NCBI GenBank assembly: GCA_009733575.1
Contig: ML769462.1
Coordinates: forward strand, 176,204 to 240,203
DNA length: 64,000 bases
Reading direction: 5' to 3'
Source of the DNA: Gymnopus androsaceus JB14
Taxonomy: Eukaryota; Basidiomycota; Agaricomycetes; Agaricales; Omphalotaceae
The translations under genes and the position numbers were made by a program. The notes beneath the pieces are model-generated. The model saw only the letters and a program-made list of their open reading frames with translations. It did no database searches and was not told the DNA's origin. This document shows positions 44,403 through 55,400 of the stretch, in pieces (position 1 is the stretch's first letter; each line of letters opens with the position of its first letter).

Positions 44403-45543
44403 ATGTGTAGCTGTTGTCAGACTGCAAGGTACTGCTCTCTTTAACCCAGTTGATACAAGTTTTAACGCATCTCGAATCATAGCTCAGTTGCTGAAGCAGA
44501 TCGCCTTCATCAGTGTTCCAGTCACTTATTTACCCAACAGCAACGATAGTAAGCAACGGTTCATTCGTGTGGTGTGCAAAGACCTGATTTTCATTAGTCC
44601 CGTAGTCCATTCCGATCTCGGGAACGAAATGCATTTATTTCGTGAATCTACCGGAGAGCCCCAAACAAACTGGGCTGGCGAAAGTTCATACATGTCCCCA
44701 CAGAATATTCCTGTGAGCTCACCTAGTATAGATACCCACCCAGAACCGTACGGTTCCGACCACTCCAACCCATTTTTCGGACAGCAATCAAGCTTCCAAG
44801 AGCAACGCACTCCATCCCAGTACAGCTCTGCTCCTTCTACTGCTTCCAGTATATTCTCCAGGCAGCAGTTAGACTCCCTGCGACACGCGGTAGTCCCAGC
44901 AATAGAATCCACTTTGAAAGACGTCCACGCATCGCCCAGTGCTTCCGGCATGTACGCTCTTCAGCATTTGCAATGGTCAGGCCCCCAGTCGGAGCCGCCA
45001 AATGATCTACACCTAGCCCATCCCAACCCCACGTCCATGATGATATCGCCATCTTCACCAGCATCATCGTTTACCCATGGCACATCGTCGCACTACAACT
45101 ACCTATCTTCGGCGTATACACCGAATGATCTATCCCTAGCTTCGTCCATGTTATCATCACCGTTAGCACCATCATTAACCCAGAGTGGATCTTCAGGATC
45201 GTCAGTGGGGTACACATTCGACAATCCACCCCCAGACCAGTTCACAGGATCACCATCGCCGCTCCCAATGAGCCCATCTTCGTCAACCCAAAGCGAAGGC
45301 TTCCGTTGTGACATTTGCGGTAAACGGCTTTCAACCAAACAAAATTTGCGCAGTAAGCACTGGTTTTTTGCTTCTTTATTATTTTGACTTACCAGTTCAT
45401 GTTACTTAGTTCACGTTGAAGGAAAACACGAAGACAAACGTTTTTTCTGCTCACGGTGCGGGCAGGCATTCCCATATAGTTCATCTCGGAATCGTCATGA
45501 GAAGCACTATTGTCCCGCCATTCGTGCGTCTTCGAGACCTTGA
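44403..45543 (+). CDS. C2H2 zinc-finger protein, paralogue 1
   Basis: Probable DNA-binding regulator. Four exons fit both this gene and its paralogue at 60.0 kb: 44403-44428 (MCSCCQTA), 44514-44548 ([11 protein letters not shown]), 44598-45352 and 45410-45543, all with GT-AG introns and matching frames. The long third exon is Ser/Pro/Gln-rich (HAVVPAIESTLKDVHASPSA is conserved) with no domain. The C-terminus has two fingers: CDICGKRLSTKQNLR, completed after the intron by HVEGKH, then FFCSRCGQAFPYSSSRNRH with a following HYC. The protein ends IRASSRP. Paired C-terminal fingers behind a disordered N-terminus are usual in fungal transcription factors. A longer reading from 44302 is possible but is not conserved in the paralogue. 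Confidence 0.72.
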
Positions 45544-46559
45544 ACGTACCGTCACCTTGGAAGAGCCCGACAAATAATTGTATTTTGCTCTCGCTCTCGC
45601 TTTCGTATTGCTTTCTAGCTGTCCCAACGTTGTTTGTATATTAGATTGACTCTCCATAATAATAACTACATCGTCTGAAAACTCAGTCAGCGAAAATTGA
45701 ATTATAATTCAGGCTAGATTCTTGAACGCACACAATGTATATGAAAATTCCTTGCAGTCTGTCTACGAGAGATGAGACCCCTGAGCTAGTCAGCAGAATA
45801 CTGAGCAGATCATATTGAAATTCTGAGAGCATACATAGCTTGCTTTATATGAGGAGATGGATGTATTGCAATTGGATTGCGATTGGATTCTTGAAGCTTC
45901 AGACTCTCCCTTCGTGATCGATGTGCAGTATATTCCGGGTGAGTCCTGGAGAACCTGACAGTGAAGAAGCTTGATAAAAGGGAGCTTCTAGCTCCGTATC
46001 CAATGTGCTTATGACCCTTTCCCGCAGATCAGCTATGCTGTTACGATTCGGAGGGAATGAAGTTGGATGGGAATGACAATGTTTGGCTGGGATCCCGCTG
46101 ACCCACGCCTACCCACGCGTACACGAGAAAAGAGAAAGTGTTACGGAAGAAATGAGAATATTGATAACCCCCCAATACTTCGCACAATCCTGTAGGGATG
46201 GGAGGTGGACGAAAAGAGCCGCTGCCAGCGCCACATAACTCTGGAGTCTGAATCCAATTTGAATCTCACTGCGTTCCAAAATGCGAGCCATGATCTAACT
46301 ATTTACTCCAGATGAATCCCTCTCGACGCTGAAGCCTTCCGTATTCTCCAGCTTCTCCTTCTCGTCCGCACCATCATTGCAAGCTCCTCTTCCTCCGATT
46401 TCCTAGCGAACGCTGCTTGGTACCAGTTCTACACTCTCCCTCATACAATTTTAAATATCTTCCTCATCGCTCGGCGCTCAATTTGACACGTATCATCCTC
46501 CTCCCTCGCTTCTGCTTCTGCGCAATCTCTATCTTCCTCACTGTTATCCTCTGGACAAA
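45544..46559. other. Intergenic region
   Basis: No gene is seen. The part 45.6-46.1 kb recurs, diverged, at 61.25-61.70 kb downstream of the paralogous C2H2 gene (for example ACTCAGTCAGCGAAAATTGA and the CCTTTCCCGCAGATCAGC word). Confidence 0.5.
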
Positions 46560-47054
46560 GCTTGAGTAAGCGGCCGAAATCAAATGACTTGGGCGCTTAT
46601 TTGCTCATCACTTCATCACTCATCCAACAAACTCGCCAGGTTGTTCTTCAAAGAGTGGAAAAGCAAATTAACAACACGAAGAAGACTGTGGCTATTTCCA
46701 CTCGATTATTTTCAATTAATCCTGCTTCAAGCTGCAGCGATGCCGTGGAAGGAGATGGTAAAGGTTTGCAAGGACGCTGACTCAGATATGGACTGTTGTA
46801 GACTGTATGCTGGTTTGCTGTTGTGGTTTATCATCCCTAATGCTGACTTATTACTTCGTAGGTGTTCACTCCGTTGGCCGCTGCTGTGGTGCCGACTTTT
46901 TCGTTAACGTTTAAACAAGAGGCTTCTTATGCTATCTACGCAGATCTATCATAGGTGCCTGAAACTGTAACTTCCTGTGGATGCCCAAGAAGTTTGTTTT
47001 GTCCGAGTCTTTCACATTTCAACTCTGACATGCTAGCAACAGATCCCAAGAGAT
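46560..47054 (+). pseudogene. Class-V aminotransferase-like pseudogene, copy M2 (partial)
   Basis: Diverged copy of the 41.7-42.1 kb segment. It reads AAAMPWKEMVKVCKDA, then an intron-like insert with GTATGC...CGTAG borders, then a degenerate VHSVGRCCGADFFV. It breaks off at about 47054, where sequence matching the SF3B1 5' part begins. That insert is absent from copy M1. Confidence 0.5.
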
Positions 47055-47673
47055 CACCCTGGAACGTTTGGAGTTTCCGTGATAGCCGTTTCTGCAGGAG
47101 TTGCGTCCCAGCGAGACCGTCGTTTTTTCGGCGCAGAGGCTTCCAGAGCTTCCTTTGACCCACTCCGCCTGTGTCGGTCTTGTTGGGATCAGCATTTTCG
47201 TCAGAAGGCTCGGGTACGTCCCAACGACGTTTGCGTTTGGTGTTTTCTCGAGATGTGGCAAGGGTCCTTGCGGCAGCCAATTCCATCTCGACGTCTTGGA
47301 TTTCTGAAGCTGGAGGAGTTTTGTCGCAAAATCCATCTTCAGCTTGTCCCTCTTCTCTTTCCTGTCTCTCCTTTTCTTCTATTGCTCTTTTGACTCTGAC
47401 TTCCTCCTGCTCTAGCCTGGCTAGTCGCATTGCATCCTTATAGGCCTCCTTCTTCACTTCCCACCTCTTTAAAGGCGTCTGCGCTGTCAACAGCAACTCG
47501 GTCGAAGCGACGATGATGGTAGCTCAGACTGGCGAGCTTACCTGACGGGTCTTCGCAGTTTCGCCGAAGGGGTCGACATTTTCTTCTTCCGCAAGGTCGG
47601 CAAAAATTCTTGCAAGATTTCCTTCGGCTGTATACGAGTCTATCCAATCTGGGGTGACCCTGGGGGGAGACAT
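47055..47673 (-). pseudogene. SF3B1 5' fragment, indel-rich
   Basis: Matches the first part of SF3B1 from the ATG (47673) to about the RSRWD motifs, with many one- or two-base changes in length that break the frame. The remaining nine-tenths of the gene is missing. Upstream it runs on into an indel-rich copy of the SF3B1 5' flank and the pseudogene segment. Confidence 0.8.
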
Positions 47674-47879
47674 TTATACCTGTTGTTTAGTAATTAGCTG
47701 AGAAAATATACCTTTTCAGAGATAGAGTATGTACCTCTTTAGACCAGGGATTGAACGAAGTGATAGTGGAGGCAGAAGCAAGTCAACTCGGCGTGTGAGT
47801 AAGCGGCCCAAATCAAATGACTTGGGCGCTAATAAGCAGGGGCGCTTATTTCCTAGCGTCATCACTCTTCTTCCAACTA

Positions 47880-49240
47880 CTCAGGTTGTTCTTCAAAGAG
47901 CGGAAAAAGCAAACTGACAACGTGAAGAAGAACTGTCCCACTCCCGATTATCGTCCCAATTAATCCTGCTGCAAGCTACAGGCGTAAGGAGATGGTAAAG
48001 ATTTGCAAGGGACGCTGGGGTGTGGACTGTTTGTAGATGGTGCTCACTCCGTTGTGCCACTGCTGTGGTGCCGACCTTTTCGTCAGCGTGAGTATTCGTT
48101 AACGTTTACGTAGGAGGCTTCTTATGCTATCTACGCATATCTGTCATGGCCTCAAACTATACCTTCCTGTGGATGCCCAAGAAGTCTGTGTTGTCCCTCG
48201 TTTTTCGATTTTTTAACTCTGACATGCCAGCAACAGATCCCAAGAAATGATCTTGACCATTCCCGACTCTAAATTCTATGATGGTAAAGATGCGTCCATC
48301 CCTTATCAAACGTTCTAAAGGCATCGCTCTCTTGCTAGGCACTTAGCCTCCACGCCATGCTAATGTCCCACATATTTTTGTAGAGCGGCGGCCACGATCG
48401 ACTACAACACCCAGTTCTCCCATTCCTGTCGCTTCTTCCAGGGCGGCCAATGAAGGGAGTCATGGTGAGGGCTCGCTATCCAGCGAATACTGGCAATAAC
48501 CGTGGCCCTTGCGGCATGGACAAATTGGGCTCGAAGGCTCGATGAATGCAGCATGCAGATTAACGAAAGCCTGTGGTAAGTCGATTTACTTTTCTGGACT
48601 CGAAGTGGCCACGAACGCAAAAAATGGTCAGTATCCAGCGACCCTGCGAAGACACATAGTTAAGATAAGAGCGTAGGTGTTTCCGTGCCTTCCATCTCCA
48701 TCCAGAGGGGGGGACTGGCATGAGGAATTTCCTTGAAACAGCCAGCAAGAGACAGTAGCCAGTGTGACGGGAGTTTGCAATTCGGGCAAAGTCCTGGAGA
48801 AGCCTATTCAATAATATCGAAATGAATGTGTCGGAAGGCTCCGTAATACATGCAGTGGAATTTCAGTGAGCAAGAAAAAAAAAAGTCCTGCTGCGAAAAT
48901 AGGCGCCTCCCGAGGACCTTGAAGTCATGGAGCTGTGGAGGAAAGGATATTTAGTATCTGAAACAGACGACTTTGTCGTCCGGGATATGTGCACAAGGCA
49001 TGCCCTACGTCCAGTATCTGAACATTCGCCCACTTGGAGGTCATTTTAATGGGCACTGGAACATCCCGGCCGGCGCGAACGCCTGAAAGACACTCGGTGG
49101 CTGGATTTTCTCTGGCAGCCCAACCGGGCAACTCATCATTGCAGCCCGAAATATGGACACGGAGCGCGCTATATACCCGCCTATCTGGCGTTATCCATAG
49201 CAAAATTCTCCAGGCTGACTACCGAAGTCTCTGGGTTAAC
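47880..49240 (+). pseudogene. Class-V aminotransferase-like pseudogene, copy M3 (indel-rich)
   Basis: Near-identical in content to copy M1, but interrupted every few tens of bases by extra single bases and short duplicated words. From the SF3B1 ATG to the C2H2 gene ATG, M1 takes 2857 bases and this copy 3049. Such insertion-biased noise is unlike normal decay. Confidence 0.65.
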
Positions 49241-50124
49241 CGCTTCCACTTTATAATCTCATAAGCCTCTATGGCGCAGCAACTTGGTAGGTAGGCCTGC
49301 GCAGGGTACGATAGCGTGGCTTTCGTACTTGACGGCCCACATGCTAGCTCTACGGTAGGTCCTCAGCCAGCATTACCCGAGATCCCTCCGTCTGATCTGA
49401 CATGTGCACAGGCAGCTGCGCTGGTACGCCCATTGTCGGCCTTGTTTTCAAGCTATCCGACCCCCCGCTTTAACATCGTTTTTTAAATTGCTCCTCGGTT
49501 TCCTCCATATGTAAATCACCGCTCTTCTTTCTTCTCCCGTCACTCCATAGATGGCCGTTCGCTAATCCTTCGTCCTCAACACCGGGCTCCAAATTTGAAC
49601 TTATGCGTGTAGTCTTTTACCACAACCTGGCCTTTTGCTGGTCATGATGATCCCTGGATCCATAGACTCCATGGCACGTTCTTGTGTTTTCTGGTAGCGT
49701 AGTTTATCCGGTACATATAAACTTTCAAATCAGATGCGAAACTTGTCTGTACTGTCAAAGGTTAGGGGACTGATGATGCATTTAGTGAGTGGCGAATAAT
49801 TTCATTGCTCACAACCGAGGCCCGACCAGCAAGGATTGCCGCGCAACGGAATAGCAATGAACTGTTCAATAACCAGGAATGCGCATTGGACGGATGTGGA
49901 TGAAGACTTAATCGGACAAATAAAATAAAAATCCTCGCCTACTTTACTGTAATCTAATCTGTAATATTTAGGACCCGACCTCATGTGCAATTGCCATCCC
50001 AATGGGATAGTGACGATTGAAGGTGGGGCCGGAAATTGTAGCTTGGTGGCGCTCCCGAGTCAGGGGGGTGGCAAATACTCCAGTATTTTCACCCCTGATT
50101 GACATTAAAGTGTGTATAGATCAG

Positions 50125-50425
50125 AGGCCATCCCTTAACCTGTATCCTTCGGAGGCTATCAGTAACATACTATACGATCAACCTGAGAGTCGTCCTTAAG
50201 CCTGTATCGGAGTCCTCCGGAAGGCTAATAGTATATACACCTACTAAGATCAGCCTGAGATCCATCTGTATCATCCTTAACCTGTATCGGGGTCTTCGGA
50301 GGTCATATTATATACATACCCTAGATCAGCCTGAGCAGTCCTTTTAACCCTGTATCATCCATCTGTATTATCATCCATCTGTATCATCCTCAAAACCTGT
50401 ATCTTCGGAGGCTATACTCGATATG
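50125..50425 (+). repeat. Second copy of the satellite-like tandem repeat
   Basis: Same repeat as at 43.82-44.11 kb, with scattered extra bases. It lies upstream of the cut-off C2H2 fragment. Confidence 0.75.
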
Positions 50426-50721
50426 AATTCAGAATCGATTCAATTGACATTTGACCGATAGTATGTAAGTATATAAGCCTGTATAGGCATCCTTAATTGT
50501 CAATTGAACTTGCTCGACGTTTGTATGTTTTTATAATGCTCATCCCCCTCTCGCAAGCCGCGTCAAGAACACGGGCTTTACCGTTTTTTTTGAATTGTGA
50601 AATTTTCCCTTTAAATATGCCCACAGGCACATTCCCGGCACTTTTACATCTCTTTCTTTTCCTCTCCACCAAAAAAGAAAAACACCTTTGAAGTTTATAC
50701 ACATTGTAGAAATCTCACCCG

Positions 50722-50881
50722 ATGTGTAGCTGTTGTCAGACTGCAAGGTACTGCTCTCTCTTTAACCCAGTTGATACAAGTTTTCAACGCATCTCGAATC
50801 ATAGCTCAGTTGCTGAAGCAGATCGCCTTCATCAGTGTTCCCGTCACTTATTTACCCAACAGCAACGATAGTAAGCAACGG
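50722..50881 (+). pseudogene. C2H2 gene 5' fragment (exons 1-2 only)
   Basis: Contains exon 1, intron 1 and exon 2 of the C2H2 gene at 44403 and a few bases of intron 2 (GTAAGCAACGG). It then joins abruptly to SF3B1 copy B sequence. The rest of the gene, including both fingers, is missing. Confidence 0.8.
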
Positions 50882-53800
50882 TCAAACAACCCGTCCTGAC
50901 ATTCAGTTCTGCGGTACGGTATTCATTGAGAATGGCGGGGATGCAAGTGAAGGCTATGATGAAAGAAGGATAGACGTCAGTGACCTTTAAAGCAAAATGA
51001 GGACCATAACACTCACGTCCACAGGTTTCAGCGACGATAGCTATAGCCACCGTACTACACACACGACTTTGACGTTCTTGGACACGTAGATTGGTCAGGA
51101 GAACCGAAAGAACGTCCTGGGGACCTAAACTCTTCGCGATATAACCGAAAGAGTTGACAGCCGCACGACGAATGCCCTTCTTGTGCGCTTTGAGCAGATC
51201 TAGGAGCTCGAAACAGATTCGCATCCATTCACGAGCAGGCACAAATTCTGCACCACGATCTGCAATACGACCAATCAAGTTGATGGATGCCTCTTGTACC
51301 TTCTCGTGTCGATTACGGAGAATGGGGGTCATTCGCGGCACTAGTTGGAGAAAAGACATCAGTTTTCAGTAGCAAGTTTGATAGAAAGAGATACTCACAT
51401 AGATCCTTCACCGGAGGGTTCATCTGAGTCATACCAACAACATTGGCGATAGCACCTTCAGCCGCAATGATACTTCCAAGAGTGTCTGGATATTCTTCAC
51501 CAAGCTGTTCAAACAGAACGAGTCCGAGCTTGCTGAGCAACTGGTCCTCTCCACACTGCTTGATGACGACAGCTAAACGAGTAGTGAGATCAGCAGCTTG
51601 TTGACGAACTTTGGCGCTCTTGTTGTTGAGTCGCCAAAGGATAGTAGAGACGATCTGCGTGAGGTAGGGCTTCACACGTATACCGAGGGCGTTAACGACG
51701 GTACCAAAGCCATCCAACATGACCTGGTCTTCCGTCGTCTGTTCTTGGAAGGAGTAGATGATTCCATCCACCAGCCTAACCTCCAACCGTTCGTCGATAT
51801 CAGAAGCACCAAGAGTCGCCACAACCTTTGTGATGGTTTCCATTACCATCTTTCGGTAAGGCTCAGCCTCGTCCTTCAGCTCGTTGACGACCCTGCCCAC
51901 GATCTCGGAAACACCAGCCTTCTGAGCCAACTCGACTGTAGTCTCAACGACCTGTCTGTAGTTACGCCTGTCGAGCGCCATTCGACGAACCCAGAACGAC
52001 TTGAAGAAGTCGGGAAGAATATCATGTTTGATATAAGCAGGAGTGACACCCTCGGTGGCAGCACATTGCTTCACGACTTTCAACACGATTTTTCTTCATT
52101 TCCTCGTCAGAGGTCTGGAATTCTCGGATAAGAATGACCGTTACTTCCTTGGTATAGTAGGAAGCGTATTCGGGATCCATGAGTGGGATGATGAAACCGA
52201 TAGCTTTGAGGAAGGCGGCCAAACCCTTTCCACGATGGAGACGAATACCCAACCACAGAGGCTTCAGCACATTGTCGAAAGACTCGATACCATAAGGAGC
52301 CGCAGCCTCGGCAAGAGCAGCCAAACCGAGAGCAGTCATCGTTCTGACCTTTTGTTGCTCGTCGGAAAGACCGTGTGCGATACAGTCGACGAGATTACGA
52401 AGGTGAGGGAGGACCGCACAACCCATCATGATTGCAATCTGCTGGACGATACGGATACCAGTGTGTCTCGCCTGCCAGGACTTTTTCGACCGACAGACGG
52501 CCTTTAGGAAGGGAAGGAGGGAAGGTATACCGAGGGCGGACGCAACGACGGAGAATGCGCGAGCGGTGGTGTTGCGCACATATTCGTCTGCATGATCGAT
52601 ATCAGGTCGCATTGTGGAGATCATATGCGCTAAACCAGCGGCTTTCGAAAGATTGGATATGATTTCACGACCCTCTACACGAGCATAATAGTCTTCATCA
52701 ATGAGAAGAGGTTCAATGACGACAAGGATCTTGTGAACGTAAGGCCGGACGAGATCGTCGAGTTTGTACAGGACACGGTCAATGACCTTTACAAGAAGAT
52801 GCCGCTCCTGGTCCTCGAGTGTACGTTCCATGAGAAGAGGAAGAATCTTGTCGAAAAGTGGGCCAGCACCAAACTCCCGCGCTTTGTCTGTGATCTGCCT
52901 GAGCGCAGTTTTACGAACTGGCGGTGTACCATTTTTGATTTTCAGCAACAGTCGCATGATCTTCCTCTCCTTCATCTCATCGACAGAAAGCTCCGTCTCA
53001 TCCTCTTCCTTCATGATCTTGGCAAAGTACTGAGCATCCTCTGGCTTGAAAAACGCAAGACTCCCAACGCCAGGAATCTCGGTAGGAAGCTCTGGGGCGA
53101 GACCTGCTGCTGCTGCTACGGCGGCGGCGTCTGAGCTTTCCTGGATGTGGAAACCGCCGACTTCCGTTACGGTTGGAGCCTGAAGTTTTCGAGGCTGAAC
53201 CATGGGGGCATAACCAGGGGGAGGAGTGACAATGACATAACCCGTAGCAGGAAGGATGGCATCAAGCTCTTCGTCGGTCATGTAACGATTGTGTTTATCG
53301 TCCTGTGAAATGCCGGGAGCGTTCATGATGATAGGAACCATGGGCGTATCTACAACGACTGGAGTCTGATCCCACCTGGAACGCTTTGGAGTTTCCGTGA
53401 CAGCCGTTTCTGCAGGAGTTGCGTCCCAGCGAGACCGTCGTTTTTTCGGCGCAGAGGCTTCTAAAGCTTCCTTTGACCACTCGCCTGTATCGGTCTTGTT
53501 GGGATCAGCATTTTCGTCAGAAGGCTCGGGTACGTCCCAACGACGTTTGCGCTTCGTTCCACCATCTCGAGACGTGGCAAGGTCCTTGGCCGCAGCCAAT
53601 TCCATCTCAACGTCTTGGATTTCTGAAGCTGGAGGAGTTTTGTCCAAATCCATCTTCAACTTTCCCTCTTCTCTTTCCTGTCTCTCCTTTTCTTCTATTG
53701 CTCTTTTGACTCTGACTTCCTCCTGTTCTAGCCTGGCTAGTCGCATTGCATCCTTATAGCCTCCTTCTTCACTTCCACCCTCTTTAAAGGCGTCTGCGCT

Positions 53801-53986
53801 GTCAACAGCAACTCGGTCGAAGCGACGATGATGGTACTCAGACTGGCGAGCTGCTACCTGACGGGTCTTCGCAGTTTCGGCGAAGGGGTCGACATTTTCT
53901 TCTTCCGCAAGGTCGGCAAATTCTTGCAAGATTTCCTTCGGGGCTGTATACGAGTCTATCAATCTGGGTGACCCTGGGGGAGACAT
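50882..53986 (-). CDS. SF3B1/Hsh155, copy B, C-terminally truncated
   Basis: Near-identical to copy A with a constant offset of 12,440 bases at the start codon, at the first intron (51341-51398) and at the frame after it. From the start at 53986 the frame stays open for about 630 codons. It covers the RWD motifs, the acidic [13 protein letters not shown] region, [31 protein letters not shown] and [16 protein letters not shown]. One extra T near 52090 then breaks it; after that it continues through the later HEAT repeats. The gene is cut at 50882 after NVRTGCL, so about the last 160 residues of copy A have no counterpart, and C2H2-gene sequence follows. The position matching human K666 is Arg (HTGIR), which also tells the copies apart from the human factor but not from each other. 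Confidence 0.85.
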
Positions 53987-54119
53987 TTATACCTGTTGTT
54001 TAGTAATTAGTTGAGAAAATATACCTTTTCAGAGATAGAGTATGTACCTCTTTAGACCAGGGATTGACAAAGTGATAGTGGAGCAGAAACAAGTCAACTC
54101 GGCGTGTGAGTAAGCAGCC

Positions 54120-54850
54120 GAAATCGAATGACTTGGGCGCTCATAAGCAGGGGCGCTTATTTCCTAGCGTTCATCACTCTTCTTACAGGTTGTTCTTCAA
54201 AGAGGCTATGTCCACTCGATTATCGTCAATTAATCCTGCTGCAAGCTGCAGCGATGCCGTGGAAGGAGATGCCAGATGGTAAAGATTTGCAAGGACGCTG
54301 GTATTGTAGATATGCTGATTTTTTGTTGTGGTTTATCATCCCTAATGCCGACTTATTACTTCGTAGGTGCTCACTCCGTTGACCGCTGCTGTGGTGCCGA
54401 TTTCTTCGTAATCCTTTAACGTTTATGCAAGAGGCTTCTTATGCTATCTACTACGCAGATCTGACATAGGTGCTTCAAACTGTACATTCCAAGAAGTTTG
54501 TTTTGTCCTTGTCTTTCATATTTCAACTCTGACATGCTAGCAACAGATCCCAAGAGATCACCTTGCCCACTTTCCCGAACTCTGCATTCCATGGCGGTAA
54601 ATATGCGCCCTTCCCTCTCAAACAGCTCCGTATGCCTGTTATCTTTAGCATTAGCATCACAGTATACTAACGCCCGTGTATTCTGCAGACAGCGGCACGA
54701 TCGACTACACGCAGTTCCTCTCCATCCATGTCGCTCCTCAGTGACAGGAATACTGAAATAACCGGGCAAGACGATGGGCATGGGTTCAAAGGATCCAGAT
54801 GGAAATTCACACAAGCCATGGTAAGTTGATTTATCTTCTGCTTCGAAAGG
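54120..54850 (+). pseudogene. Class-V aminotransferase-like pseudogene, copy M4
   Basis: Diverged copy upstream of SF3B1 copy B, in the same head-to-head arrangement as M1 with copy A. KEMPDGKDLQGRWYC-like and AHSV-like pieces are visible, as is SGTIDYTQF. It has the same intron-like insert (TATGCTG...CGTAG) as M2. Frame broken throughout. Confidence 0.55.
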
Positions 54851-54989
54851 CGCTTGTATATAGGTCAACCCTTCCATTCCCAGAACGCAATGGCTCACGG
54901 CTTTCAGTAAAAATTTGTTTGCGCAAAACATGTGTGCAGCGACCTAGTGGTGCTGGGACTGTTGGTAGACTAGGGTCACAGATCCAGAA

Positions 54990-55400
54990 CGAAGTGGGTC
55001 GTGCGTTTCGATTTTTCTATTTCAGATCTAAATATCCTTTACTCCACAGCTCTATGGCTTCAAGGTCTCCGGAGGCACCCATTTATTTCAATGAGTCCAA
55101 GAGAGCTCTTGCTCCATAATCACGCCGTGACCAGTATTTGCGCAACTTTTTTTCTTCACTGGAAATTACACCAGCATATACTTATATTACCAAAGCCCCT
55201 CCGACACATTCGTTTGGATACCTTGGAAGGCTTCTCCTCCAGGACTGTTCCGAATTGCAACTCCCGGACTGCTCGTCTCTCGCTGGCTTTTTCAAGGAAA
55301 TCTCTCACGCGGTCCGCCTCTATTGATATGGAATTGGCATGGTAACACCTGCGCTCTTGACTACTGCGTCTCCTCAAGAAACTGGCTCTTGGATGGAGGA
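54990..55400 (-). repeat. Inverted segment matching 42.48-42.80 kb
   Basis: On the minus strand this stretch matches the sequence after the M1 pseudogene (DFLEKASERRAVRELQFG reading here, a broken version there). The orientation is flipped relative to M4 next to it, showing an internal inversion. Confidence 0.6.
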
